Assembly (NCBI GenBank): GCA_003230635.1
Contig: QIFF01000223.1
Coordinates: 1 to 6,774, forward strand
Source of the DNA: a bacterium
GTDB lineage: Bacteria; SZUA-182
Direction of reading: 5' to 3'
DNA length: 6,774 bases
Shown piece by piece: positions 1 through 6,201 of the stretch; position 1 is the stretch's first letter; each line of letters opens with the position of its first letter. The notes below the pieces were generated by a model. The model searched no databases. It had not been told where the DNA came from and saw nothing but the letters and a program-made list of their open reading frames with translations. Both the position numbers and the translations under genes were made by a program.

Positions 1-103
1 AAATCTAACCAGCAGAGGCTTTTGAAATGTTTTTTTGTCCTCTGCAAAGGGCCAGAAACAAGTCTATGCTTTTCTATATCGGATTTCGGGCTTAGTGTAA
101 TGC

Positions 104-132
104 TTGACAGACTGTCCCCTGCGTAATACAAT
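104..132 (+). promoter_or_regulatory. Sigma-A-type promoter for the dehydratase/hydrolase unit
   Basis: TTGACA at 104-109 and TACAAT at 127-132 are separated by exactly 17 bp, a near-consensus housekeeping promoter. Transcription would start near 139, leaving an untranslated leader of about 70 nt before the dehydratase ATG at 209. A perfect short palindrome, GACAG-A-CTGTC (106-116), overlaps the -35 box and could be an operator, but its arms are only 5 bp. The rest of bases 1-208 holds no credible gene; the only other structure seen is a weak 7-bp inverted repeat (12-18 with 39-45). Confidence 0.75.
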
Positions 133-208
133 CTCTTACATAGGCAAGGGAGATGTCCAGTAGCATTACGGTGATGAAGATATATTCCGCAAATCAAAAT
201 AAGGTCAA

Positions 209-1222
209 ATGAAAATTCTGGTTACCGGTGGCCTGGGGTTTATTGGCTCTAATTTTATCCGTTATTTGCTGGGCAGGTACCCCCACTACGAAGTCGTCAA
301 CCTGGATAAGATTACTTATGCTGGCAATCCCGCCAACCTGGCTGATTTGGCTGATAACCCCCGCTACCACCTGGTGCGCGGGGATATTGCCGACCCGCAG
401 GCAGTAGATAGGGTTGTGGGGCAAGGCTGCGACGCCATAATAAACTTTGCCGCCGAGACCCATGTTGACCGCTCCATTGCTGACGCCGCCAGCTTTATCA
501 CCACCGATGTCTATGGCACTTATGTCCTGTTGGAGGCCAGCCGCAAGTATAAGCTCGGGCGCTTCATTCAGATTTCTACCGATGAGGTGTATGGAGAAGC
601 GGAAGGTTCTCCCTGCCACGAAAATAGCCCCTTAAACCCCAAAAGCCCTTATGCCGCCAGCAAGGCGGGGGCGGACCGCCTGGCTTATTCTTACTGGGCT
701 ACCTACCAACTGCCGGTAATAATCACCCGCTGCAGCAATAACTACGGCCCCTTCCAGTATCCGGAAAAGATGATTTCTCTTTTTATCACCAACGCCCTGG
801 AGGATAAGTCTTTGCCGGTTTACGGCGACGGCCAAAATACCCGGGACTGGATTTGTGTCCGGGAACATTGTGAGGCTATTGACTTGCTGCTTCACAGTTC
901 CGGCCTGGAGGGGGAGGTTTTTAATATCGCTTCCGGCGCTGAATATAGCATCCTGGAAATTGCCCAGCGCATTCTTAAGACCCTGGGTAAATCCAGTGAA
1001 GAACTCATCACTATGGTCAAAGACCGCCCCGGGCATGTGCGCCGCCATGCCGTGGCTACAGAAAAAATCCGGCGCGCCTTGAACTGGAAGGCAACAGTTC
1101 CCTTTGAGCAGGGATTAGAACAAACAATCCACTGGTATCGGCAAAACCCTTCCTGGTGGCAGCCGATAAAAAGCGGCGCTTATCGTGAATACTACCGCAG
1201 GCATTATGGTTTTGAGTTATAG
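209..1222 (+). CDS. rfbB: NAD-dependent nucleotide-sugar 4,6-dehydratase, dTDP-glucose 4,6-dehydratase type (RmlB/RfbB-like)
   Basis: Extended short-chain dehydrogenase of 337 residues, a normal length for RmlB. The family converts dTDP-glucose to dTDP-4-keto-6-deoxyglucose with bound NAD+, the second step of dTDP-rhamnose and related deoxysugar synthesis, in the cytosol. Visible are the Rossmann motif GGLGFIG (residues 7-13), NFAAETHVDRS (79-89), the catalytic Thr124-Asp125-Glu126 in STDEVYGE, the YxxxK pair Tyr148/Lys152, and CSNNYGP (175-181). ATG 209 is the first possible start because an in-frame TAA lies at 200-202; a modest AAGG site sits at 201-204. The late motif reads RPGHVRRHAVA (273-283) where classical RmlB has RPGHDRRYAID, so the exact nucleotide-sugar substrate is less certain than the fold. 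No other rhamnose genes are visible; partners could lie left of the window. It is followed after 13 bp by a hydrolase gene, probably co-transcribed. Confidence 0.9.
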   Translation: MKILVTGGLGFIGSNFIRYLLGRYPHYEVVNLDKITYAGNPANLADLADNPRYHLVRGDIADPQAVDRVVGQGCDAIINFAAETHVDRSIADAASFITTDVYGTYVLLEASRKYKLGRFIQISTDEVYGEAEGSPCHENSPLNPKSPYAASKAGADRLAYSYWATYQLPVIITRCSNNYGPFQYPEKMISLFITNALEDKSLPVYGDGQNTRDWICVREHCEAIDLLLHSSGLEGEVFNIASGAEYSILEIAQRILKTLGKSSEELITMVKDRPGHVRRHAVATEKIRRALNWKATVPFEQGLEQTIHWYRQNPSWWQPIKSGAYREYYRRHYGFEL

Positions 1223-1235
1223 TCCTTAACCTACC

Positions 1236-2087
1236 ATGCAACTGGGAAAATTAAATTTAGAAATAATTTCTGATGGCTATTTTGCCCTGGACGGCGGGGC
1301 TATGTTTGGAGTGGTGCCCAAGACCATCTGGGGCAAAGAGGTAAGCGCCGACCGTCAGAACCGCATCCTTTTGGGGCTGAACTGCCTGCTGATCCGGGAT
1401 GGCAAGCAAAATATCTTAATTGACGCCGGCATTGGAAACAAATTCTCAGAAAAGCTAAAGCAGATCTATGCCGTTGACAAGCGCCAAAATTTGCTTGCTT
1501 CCCTGGCTCCTTTTTGCTCGCCCCAGGAAATTGATTATGTAATTTTCACCCACCTGCATCTTGACCACTGCGGGGGCAGCAGTTTTTATAATAATGACGG
1601 CCGACTGGAGTTGACCTTTCCCCGTGCCCGTTATGTGGTGCAAAAAACCGAGTGGGAAGCCGCCCTTGCCCCTGATGATAGAAGCCGCCCCAGTTATTTG
1701 CCGGAGAACATCCGGCCCTTGGCCGACTCAGGGCGGCTGAAGCTGGTGGAGGGGAATTATCAATTTAATGAAAATGTTGAGCTTATTCTCACCGCTGGTC
1801 ACAGTCCCGGCCATCAGGTTGTCAAGATTGCTTCCAAGGGTCAAACTGCCTTCTTCGCTGGTGACCTCTTCCCTACCAGCCATCATATCAAACCCATCTA
1901 CCTGCCGGCTTACGATTTAGACCCCCTGAGAACTATCCGTTACAAAAAGGAATTTCTGGAAGCCGCAGCCCGTGAGGGATGGCTGTTTGTTTGGGAGCAC
2001 AACCCCAGGCGGGCCATGAGTAAGGTAACCGCCCTGGCGGAAGGGAAGTTTGAGTTTTTAAGGCTTAAGGGTGCCTTGAAAAATTAG
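1236..2087 (+). CDS. MBL-fold metallohydrolase (metallo-beta-lactamase superfamily), substrate unknown
   Basis: A 283-residue cytosolic protein with no signal peptide. The metal-binding signature HLHLDH is at residues 106-111 (His106, His108, Asp110, His111), followed by GHSPGH with His189, FAGD with Asp210, and a final His255 in WEHNP. This is the full ligand set for a binuclear Zn or Fe site, so the enzyme should be active. The start, with DGGAMFGVVPK at 19-29, is typical of a subgroup often labelled as lactonase-like or simply MBL-fold hydrolase; those names do not define a substrate. The ATG at 1236 is 13 bp after the dehydratase stop and lacks any recognisable Shine-Dalgarno sequence (TTATAGTCCTTAACCTACC precedes it), so translation may depend on coupling to the upstream gene. 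A role in sugar-nucleotide metabolism is suggested by position only. No obvious terminator follows the TAG. Confidence 0.88.
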   Translation: MQLGKLNLEIISDGYFALDGGAMFGVVPKTIWGKEVSADRQNRILLGLNCLLIRDGKQNILIDAGIGNKFSEKLKQIYAVDKRQNLLASLAPFCSPQEIDYVIFTHLHLDHCGGSSFYNNDGRLELTFPRARYVVQKTEWEAALAPDDRSRPSYLPENIRPLADSGRLKLVEGNYQFNENVELILTAGHSPGHQVVKIASKGQTAFFAGDLFPTSHHIKPIYLPAYDLDPLRTIRYKKEFLEAAAREGWLFVWEHNPRRAMSKVTALAEGKFEFLRLKGALKN

Positions 2088-2154
2088 AATTTTCGTTCAA
2101 GATCAAGGCATGCGAAGAATTTAACCGGAGGCATATGTTTGATATTCCGAGGAT

Positions 2155-2198
2155 TAAATTTTGAGCATAACGCCGATAAATTTTGAGCATAACGCCGA
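2155..2198 (+). repeat. Perfect 22-bp tandem duplication with core TTGAGCATAACGCCGA
   Basis: Two identical 22-bp units, 2155-2176 and 2177-2198, stand directly head to tail in the gap between the hydrolase and HEAT-protein genes. Each unit is TAAATT followed by the 16-bp core TTGAGCATAACGCCGA. The perfect identity suggests either recent slippage or a functional repeated protein-binding site. Repeated ~20-bp units are known at the ends of IS21-family elements, so a solo IS end is one possible origin, but no transposase remnant is seen here. Confidence 0.85.
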
Positions 2199-2269
2199 GA
2201 TTGGGCGAAAAGGCCATTTTTCAAGATACCCTTAACTCAAAACCCGGAAATCAAACTGCTAAAAACTAG

Positions 2270-2298
2270 TTGACGCTTTTGTTATATTAAGTTATACT
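2270..2298 (+). promoter_or_regulatory. Sigma-A-type promoter for the HEAT-repeat gene
   Basis: TTGACG at 2270-2275 and TATACT at 2293-2298 with exactly 17 bp between them. The predicted start of transcription is near 2305, about 50 nt before the GTG. The leader contains a short imperfect hairpin, GTCTTTTAT (2314-2322) pairing with ATATAAGAC (2326-2334) with one mismatch, ending a few bases before the ribosome site. The gene therefore looks independently transcribed from the two genes to its left. Confidence 0.75.
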
Positions 2299-2340
2299 GC
2301 ACGTAATATTTATGTCTTTTATAGCATATAAGACCCTTGT

Positions 2341-2352
2341 GAGAGGAGAGGG
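2341..2352 (+). promoter_or_regulatory. Ribosome binding site that fixes the GTG start at 2355
   Basis: GAGAGGAGAGGG is a strong purine-rich site; its AGGAG (2344-2348) lies 6 nt before GTG 2355. No ATG in the same frame offers an alternative with comparable spacing, so the non-ATG start is well supported. Confidence 0.8.
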
Positions 2353-2354
2353 AC

Positions 2355-2885
2355 GTGGAAAGTAGCGATAGAGATATCAATCAGCAAATCAGCCGGTTGC
2401 TGACCGAGTTGCAAAGCAGTGACCAAGAAAGGCAGCTTCAGGCGGTTAGGCTTGCTGGAGAAGAGAAGATAGTCCAGGCGGTTCCTGGCTTAATAAAATT
2501 GCTTGAAAGTATCCTTGACCCCTACGACTCACTGCCGCGCCAATTGATGGAAAGCACCATCTGGGCCATGGGTGAAATCGGTGACCCGCAGTCCCTCCAA
2601 TCTCTAATTCATACCCTAAACAACCCCTTTTACAAAATTCAGGCCAAGGCGGTTACCGCTCTGGGGCAAATGGAGGCGGAAGAAGCAGTAGAACCCCTCT
2701 GGCAAATCCTAGAGAGTGTATCCACTCCCCAGTTTGTCCAGCTTGCTGTGGTTGAAGCCCTGGGAAGAATAGCCAGCCAAGTGGCTGTAGCGCACCTGCA
2801 AGAACTGGCTGAGAGGCAGGAAATCCCCAAGGTGCTTCAGGAAAGGGCTTCACAGATGTTGCGCTCCATCCAGGGTTTTTGGTAA
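2355..2885 (+). CDS. Small HEAT-repeat protein (PBS-lyase-like/HEAT_2 type), function unknown
   Basis: A 176-residue, probably cytosolic protein made almost wholly of HEAT repeats. About four helical pairs are visible: residues 24-52 (QAVRLAGEEKIVQAVPGLIK), 63-90 (STIWAMGEIGDPQSLQSLI), 92-120 (QAKAVTALGQMEAEEAVEPL) and 126-152 (AVVEALGRIASQVAVAHLQE), then a partial fifth at about 156-172. The alternating Ala/Leu/Gly pattern and the GEIGDP and ALGQM turns are characteristic. Such alpha-solenoids act as protein-binding scaffolds; in phycobilin lyases the fold is used catalytically, but there is no sign of that role here. It has its own promoter and ribosome site, starts at GTG, and converges on the membrane-subunit gene whose stop is 157 bp away. 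No partner can be named from the context. Confidence 0.85.
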   Translation: MESSDRDINQQISRLLTELQSSDQERQLQAVRLAGEEKIVQAVPGLIKLLESILDPYDSLPRQLMESTIWAMGEIGDPQSLQSLIHTLNNPFYKIQAKAVTALGQMEAEEAVEPLWQILESVSTPQFVQLAVVEALGRIASQVAVAHLQELAERQEIPKVLQERASQMLRSIQGFW

Positions 2886-2926
2886 AAACGAAGGGATGAA
2901 ACCACAGAGTGCACAGAGGAAAACAA

Positions 2927-2954
2927 TTTCAAATATCAAAATCCAAAGTTCAAA
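2927..2954 (+). repeat. Four degenerate 7-bp repeats, consensus NNTCAAA
   Basis: The units are TTTCAAA, TATCAAA, ATCCAAA and GTTCAAA, in perfect 7-bp phase. The last four positions are almost invariant while the first three vary. The array lies inside the inverted-arm segment and does not encode anything recognisable. Confidence 0.6.
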
Positions 2955-2962
2955 AGATAGGA

Positions 2963-2992
2963 CGCAGATTTTCGCAGATGAACGCTGATTTT
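2963..2992 (+). repeat. Three 10-bp repeats, consensus CGCAGATTTT
   Basis: The units are CGCAGATTTT, CGCAGATGAA and CGCTGATTTT, spaced exactly 10 bp apart, about one helical turn, so the repeated core faces one side of the DNA. The array lies 8 bp to the right of the 7-bp array, within the same inverted-arm segment. Confidence 0.6.
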
Positions 2993-3041
2993 TTCCTTTA
3001 AACTTTATTTAAATTTCTCTGTGTTCTCTGTGGTTAGATTT

Positions 3042-6000
3042 TTAGCGGGAGAGAAAAATGGTTACCAGCAGCAGGAAGAGAATGATGGAGACCAGAACAG
3101 TCAAGCCCAGCAGGGAGGTAATGTAGAGTTTACCGATCAGGGTAGTAACTACAACGGCCAGGAAGATAATAATCCAGCTGAGATAGCGGCTGACATCACC
3201 GCTGTGGATACTGCTCAAACGCTGGCAAAATCTATCAAACCAGTTCTCCTCCGGGTTGGCGGTAGGGTCAACGTTTCCAAAAAGCAGCTTATCCAGGCCA
3301 ATATTATAGCTTAGTTTATCAAATTCGCTGAATCGCTTCCACCAGCGCGAGCTGTCAGGAACGGATTTCTGCGCACGTTGTTTGATTAAGGCTTGTACGT
3401 TCTTGTTGAAGATCATCTTATCAAAGGCTTCCCCGTATTTATCCTCCAATTGCTTTAACTCCTGCCAGACTTTTGCTTCCTCTTCACCGCCGCCATTGAC
3501 AAGGGCCTTAATACCATGTCCAAAAATCGCCCTGTCAAAGGCTTTGTCATACTTCTCCTCCAACTGACTTAATTCCTGCCAGACCTGCCTTTCCGCAGTA
3601 CTGAGGTCGCCTTCCTGCTTGAACACAGACCTCACCCCGTCACTGAAAATCATCTTGTCAACCAGTTCGTCATAGTGGCTGTCCAATTGCGTTAATTCCT
3701 GCCAGACCGGCCTTTCCGCAGTGCTGAGGTCACCTTCTGCCTTGAATACCGACCTCACCCCATCGCTGAAAATCACCTTGTCGACTAACCCGTCATATTG
3801 GCTGTCCAATACGCTAAATCCTTGCCAGGCTCCATTCGCCAGGGCGGCGCGTTCAACCACTGCCCGCATACTCTGGCTGTAGATGACACTATCTACCGCT
3901 TTGCTGAAGGCGCCTTCCAACTTACTGACAATACTCCACAACTCCGGCCCGGCCATTGTATTGACCACTACTTTGAAAACGCTGCGCCCGAAAATCAAGC
4001 CTTCCCAGAAGCGGTTGTAAAGCTCGTCCAATTTGGTGAAAACCACCCGGCAGGTGCACTTAAATGCATGAAAAATGTTGCGGTAATAATACACTACGGT
4101 CAAATAGTCCGGCACTGCGCTGTGAAACCAGCCGAACCTCAGGCCCAGGATAAAAATGGTTCCCCCGAAGATTACCGCATCCCCGCCCCCTAACAGATTA
4201 TGCACCACCGCGCTGTCAGTGAGAAAGGCGAAGGTTTGCGGATTATACAAAATGGGAATGGTAGAGCGCAACCCCTCGGCTACATGAATGTTATAAATTA
4301 TGTGGTAAGGATGAGAGGCGGGGTTAAAATTGAAGTAGGCCAGGGCCGGGCCAATGATCTGCTCCAGCATCCAGTTGGGGAAAAGCCCGATAAAGAGAAT
4401 AGCGATTGAAACCAACCCCAGGGAAACCTTTATGGCGGTGGGGGCGGGTTGAATGTTTTCATACTTTTTAGGGCGCTTGCCGAAAAAGTCAAAGATCCAA
4501 AGCTTCATATTGGAGGCAAAGGTCCCCCCGGCGGTAATCATAAAGATAATCTCGGCAATGCGCAGCTTGAAGTCCGGCAGGCCGTTAGCGGCATAATGCG
4601 CCGAATGTTCATAAGCCTCTAAAATGGAATGGTGCAACAGCGTCTTGCTGGCAAAACCGTTAAAGCCCGGAATCCCGGCAATTCCGCAGGCGGCGATGAA
4701 CATAGCTACGCAGGTGAAAGGCATATTGCGCCACAATCCCCCCAGCTTGTACATATCCAGTTCGTGGGTGCGGAAATATACCGCACCTACCGTCAAAAAG
4801 AGGCTGGCTTTGAACAGGGCGTGGTTGACGATATGATACAGCGACCCGGCCAGTCCCATTGCTCCGTCCGCCCCCAGGTAGGCGGCGCAGCCCAGTCCCA
4901 TCACAATATAACCCATCTGGCTGACGCTGTGATAGGCCAACATGCGCTTGGAGTTGGCGGAAATCAGGGCATTGAGCACCCCCAGAAACATGGTGACAAT
5001 CCCCACCCAGATTACGGCATAACCGATGTGCCGCGCCGTTACCCATTGCAAGGTAGCCCCCCACTCATGGGGGATGTAAAGCATATTGACCACCCGAAAA
5101 ATGCCGTAGGCGCCGGCCTTGATCATGGCCCCGGAGAGCAGACAACTGGCCGGGGTGGGAGCCACCGGGTGGGCTGCGGGCAGCCAGGCGTGCTCAAAGA
5201 AAAGACCCGCCTTGCCGCCGAAGCCGATAATCATCAAGGCGGCTATGATATATTTCATCGCTCCGGGCACCAGGGCATCAATCTCCGGGCCCAGGGTACC
5301 TATGTTGATAGTTCCGGTATAGTGTTGCAGCAGGAATATCCCGGCTAAGAGGATCAAGGAGGTAGCGCTCCCCAGACGGAGATACATATTAGCCCCACGG
5401 ATTGCTCCCGCATCCTCCTTGTGGGCAATCAAGGCATAGGGGAAGATTACCATTCCCTCAAAGAAGAAAAAGAGGGTCAGGAAATCGCCCGCCATCAGCA
5501 CCCCCAGGTTCATGGCCAGGCTGGCCAGCACAAAATACTCGTAGCGGGTGCGTTTCTCCTCAATTTTCATGTAGGCCAGGGCGTGGATGGTGGATAACAC
5601 CCACAGAAAGATTGTCACCCCCGCCACCAGCAGGGCAGCCGGGTCTACATTAAAGGTGGCGTCAAAGCCAAGAAAGAGTGGCAGGGAGAAGGAAATCCCC
5701 TTAAAAAACTGCCCGTGGATAGTCACCCCGGTAACCACAGGGGCAAACATGACAAAAATAAGACCAAAGCAGACCACGGTCGTGCCGACGCTGATAAAGC
5801 TTCTAATCCGCTGGGAGGAGCGAAAGACGGGGATTAGGAAGGACGTGACGAGGGGAAAGAAAATCAGAATCAGCGGCAGCCAGCCCTGCCAGCCGTCCTC
5901 AAGAGTCAAGGGACGGGATTCCACCACATGATGACCGCCTCCGTGACCGCCGCCATCCCCCTGATGCTCTCCCTGGGCTTTATGCCCCTCAGCAGCCGGG

Positions 6001-6143
6001 GCAGAATGACCGGCTTCAGAAGACGAATGCCCGCTGGAGGCAGCCGCCACCTGGGGCTGCCCATTCAGGTGCCTCATCTGGGGCAGAACCAGGAACGAAA
6101 ATACTAAAATAGCGGCGCTGAACGCCAGGTATTTTTTGAACAT
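3042..6143 (-). CDS. Giant proton-conducting antiporter-like membrane subunit (NuoL/NuoM/MrpD family) with His-rich leader and repeated C-terminal extension
   Basis: A 1033-residue polytopic membrane protein, against roughly 500-620 for usual NuoM/NuoL. Residues 1-22 are a signal-like hydrophobic segment; 31-72 are Gly/Ala/His-rich with seven His (39, 46, 54, 60, 67, 71, 72). About 14 membrane helices fill 88-590. Family charges are present: Glu229 (FFFFEG, TM5 Glu), Lys311 (GFGGKAG, TM7 Lys), Lys342 (GAMIKAGAYG), the HxxxHxxxK set His437/His441/Lys445 (as NuoL His334/His338/Lys342) and Lys500 (GFASK, TM12). One more helix lies at about 650-672. Residues 700-968 are tandem ~40-residue modules, then two helices (about 986-1005 and 1008-1031). 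The known family role is ion translocation coupled to a redox module such as complex I, energy-converting hydrogenase or Mrp; which one is not visible here. Start ATG 6143 has AAGGAAA at 6152-6158, 8 nt upstream. The gene follows the His-rich small membrane protein after 93 bp, probably in one operon. Confidence 0.88.
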   Translation of the reverse strand: MFKKYLAFSAAILVFSFLVLPQMRHLNGQPQVAAASSGHSSSEAGHSAPAAEGHKAQGEHQGDGGGHGGGHHVVESRPLTLEDGWQGWLPLILIFFPLVTSFLIPVFRSSQRIRSFISVGTTVVCFGLIFVMFAPVVTGVTIHGQFFKGISFSLPLFLGFDATFNVDPAALLVAGVTIFLWVLSTIHALAYMKIEEKRTRYEYFVLASLAMNLGVLMAGDFLTLFFFFEGMVIFPYALIAHKEDAGAIRGANMYLRLGSATSLILLAGIFLLQHYTGTINIGTLGPEIDALVPGAMKYIIAALMIIGFGGKAGLFFEHAWLPAAHPVAPTPASCLLSGAMIKAGAYGIFRVVNMLYIPHEWGATLQWVTARHIGYAVIWVGIVTMFLGVLNALISANSKRMLAYHSVSQMGYIVMGLGCAAYLGADGAMGLAGSLYHIVNHALFKASLFLTVGAVYFRTHELDMYKLGGLWRNMPFTCVAMFIAACGIAGIPGFNGFASKTLLHHSILEAYEHSAHYAANGLPDFKLRIAEIIFMITAGGTFASNMKLWIFDFFGKRPKKYENIQPAPTAIKVSLGLVSIAILFIGLFPNWMLEQIIGPALAYFNFNPASHPYHIIYNIHVAEGLRSTIPILYNPQTFAFLTDSAVVHNLLGGGDAVIFGGTIFILGLRFGWFHSAVPDYLTVVYYYRNIFHAFKCTCRVVFTKLDELYNRFWEGLIFGRSVFKVVVNTMAGPELWSIVSKLEGAFSKAVDSVIYSQSMRAVVERAALANGAWQGFSVLDSQYDGLVDKVIFSDGVRSVFKAEGDLSTAERPVWQELTQLDSHYDELVDKMIFSDGVRSVFKQEGDLSTAERQVWQELSQLEEKYDKAFDRAIFGHGIKALVNGGGEEEAKVWQELKQLEDKYGEAFDKMIFNKNVQALIKQRAQKSVPDSSRWWKRFSEFDKLSYNIGLDKLLFGNVDPTANPEENWFDRFCQRLSSIHSGDVSRYLSWIIIFLAVVVTTLIGKLYITSLLGLTVLVSIILFLLLVTIFLSR
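3240..4046 (-). repeat. Coding tandem-module region in the antiporter-like subunit (residues 700-968)
   Basis: About six to seven modules of 34-42 residues, each built as aromatic-xx-LxxLDxxYD, then xxDKxIF, then Vxxxx and a charged linker. Limits read by eye: 700-733 (divergent), 735-771, 772-812, 813-853, 854-891, 892-933 and 934-968 (divergent). The middle pair is the closest: 31 of 41 residues identical, sharing SDGVRSVFK and EGDLSTAER. The matching DNA units, 3708-3830 and 3585-3707, are each 123 bp and about 80% identical by hand count (98/123), so the duplication is not very recent. The modules are strongly charged and appear helical, lying between membrane helices. Confidence 0.8.
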
Positions 6144-6151
6144 AAATCGTG

Positions 6152-6158
6152 TTTCCTT
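6152..6158 (-). promoter_or_regulatory. Ribosome binding site of the antiporter-like subunit
   Basis: On the minus strand AAGGAAA lies 8 nt before ATG 6143, supporting this start and hence the signal-like segment and His-rich leader as true parts of the protein. It sits just downstream of the REP-like hairpin. Confidence 0.7.
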
Positions 6159-6163
6159 AATTT

Positions 6164-6193
6164 TGTTGGGTTTCGTTCCTCAACCCAACCTAC
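6164..6193. repeat. REP-like hairpin between the two membrane-protein genes
   Basis: GTTGGGTT (6165-6172) pairs perfectly over 8 bp with AACCCAAC (6182-6189), leaving a 9-nt loop, TCGTTCCTC. The text GGGTTTCGTTCCTCAACCC is one I recall as common in bacterial intergenic DNA, in the style of REP palindromes mobilised by RAYT (IS200-like) transposases; this is memory, not a search. It lies inside a probable operon, upstream of the ribosome site of the large subunit, where a hairpin could affect mRNA stability or the ratio of the two proteins. No T-tract follows on either strand that would make it a strong terminator. Confidence 0.6.
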
Positions 6194-6201
6194 CAATGGC
6201 T

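Larger units (their letters stand above)
2900..3035. repeat. 136-bp MITE-like segment with 19-bp inverted ends between convergent genes
   Basis: The left arm AACCACAGAGTGCACAGAG (2900-2918) is matched in inverted orientation by 3017-3035, 17 of 19 bases identical. Each arm is itself a 9-bp repeat of CACAGAG. The 98 bp between them hold two further periodic arrays, listed separately. The segment fills most of the gap between two genes that converge, so a transcript from either side could fold the arms together. It may be a non-autonomous mobile repeat, a bidirectional transcription end, or both. I recall ACCACAGAG/CACAGAG text as frequent in intergenic DNA of unrelated bacteria, but that needs a search. 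No T-run terminator follows either arm. Confidence 0.65.

Noticed and set aside
1..11. AAATCTAACCA at the left edge matches the reverse complement of 3031-3041
   Set aside because: Eleven AT-rich bases can match by chance, and the adjoining CACAGAG arm pattern is not preserved; possibly a decayed repeat end but not supportable.
12..45. Inverted repeat GCAGAGG/CCTCTGC with a T-run in the loop, as a possible terminator of an upstream gene
   Set aside because: The stem is only 7 bp with a 20-nt loop and the T-run is inside the loop instead of after the stem.
632..1048. Minus-strand open frame of 138 codons inside the dehydratase gene
   Set aside because: It is fully opposite conserved SDR motifs and has no recognisable protein features.
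2088..2121. Possible terminator hairpin after the hydrolase (TTTTCG with CGAAGA)
   Set aside because: Only about 6 bp including a G-U pair, and no T-run follows.
2886..3041. CRISPR array suggested by the regular short repeats
   Set aside because: Units are 7, 9 and 10 bp, contiguous and degenerate, with no spacers of uniform length.
3798..4193. Plus-strand open frame of 131 codons opposite the module region
   Set aside because: No ribosome site and no plausible protein pattern; the minus-strand frame has strong repeat and domain evidence.
4629..5348. A 239-codon open frame on the plus strand opposite the antiporter-like gene
   Set aside because: It is rich in Gly, His, Gln and Arg with no domain-like pattern, no ribosome site, and lies wholly opposite a clearly conserved channel domain; it is a by-product of the minus-strand codon bias.
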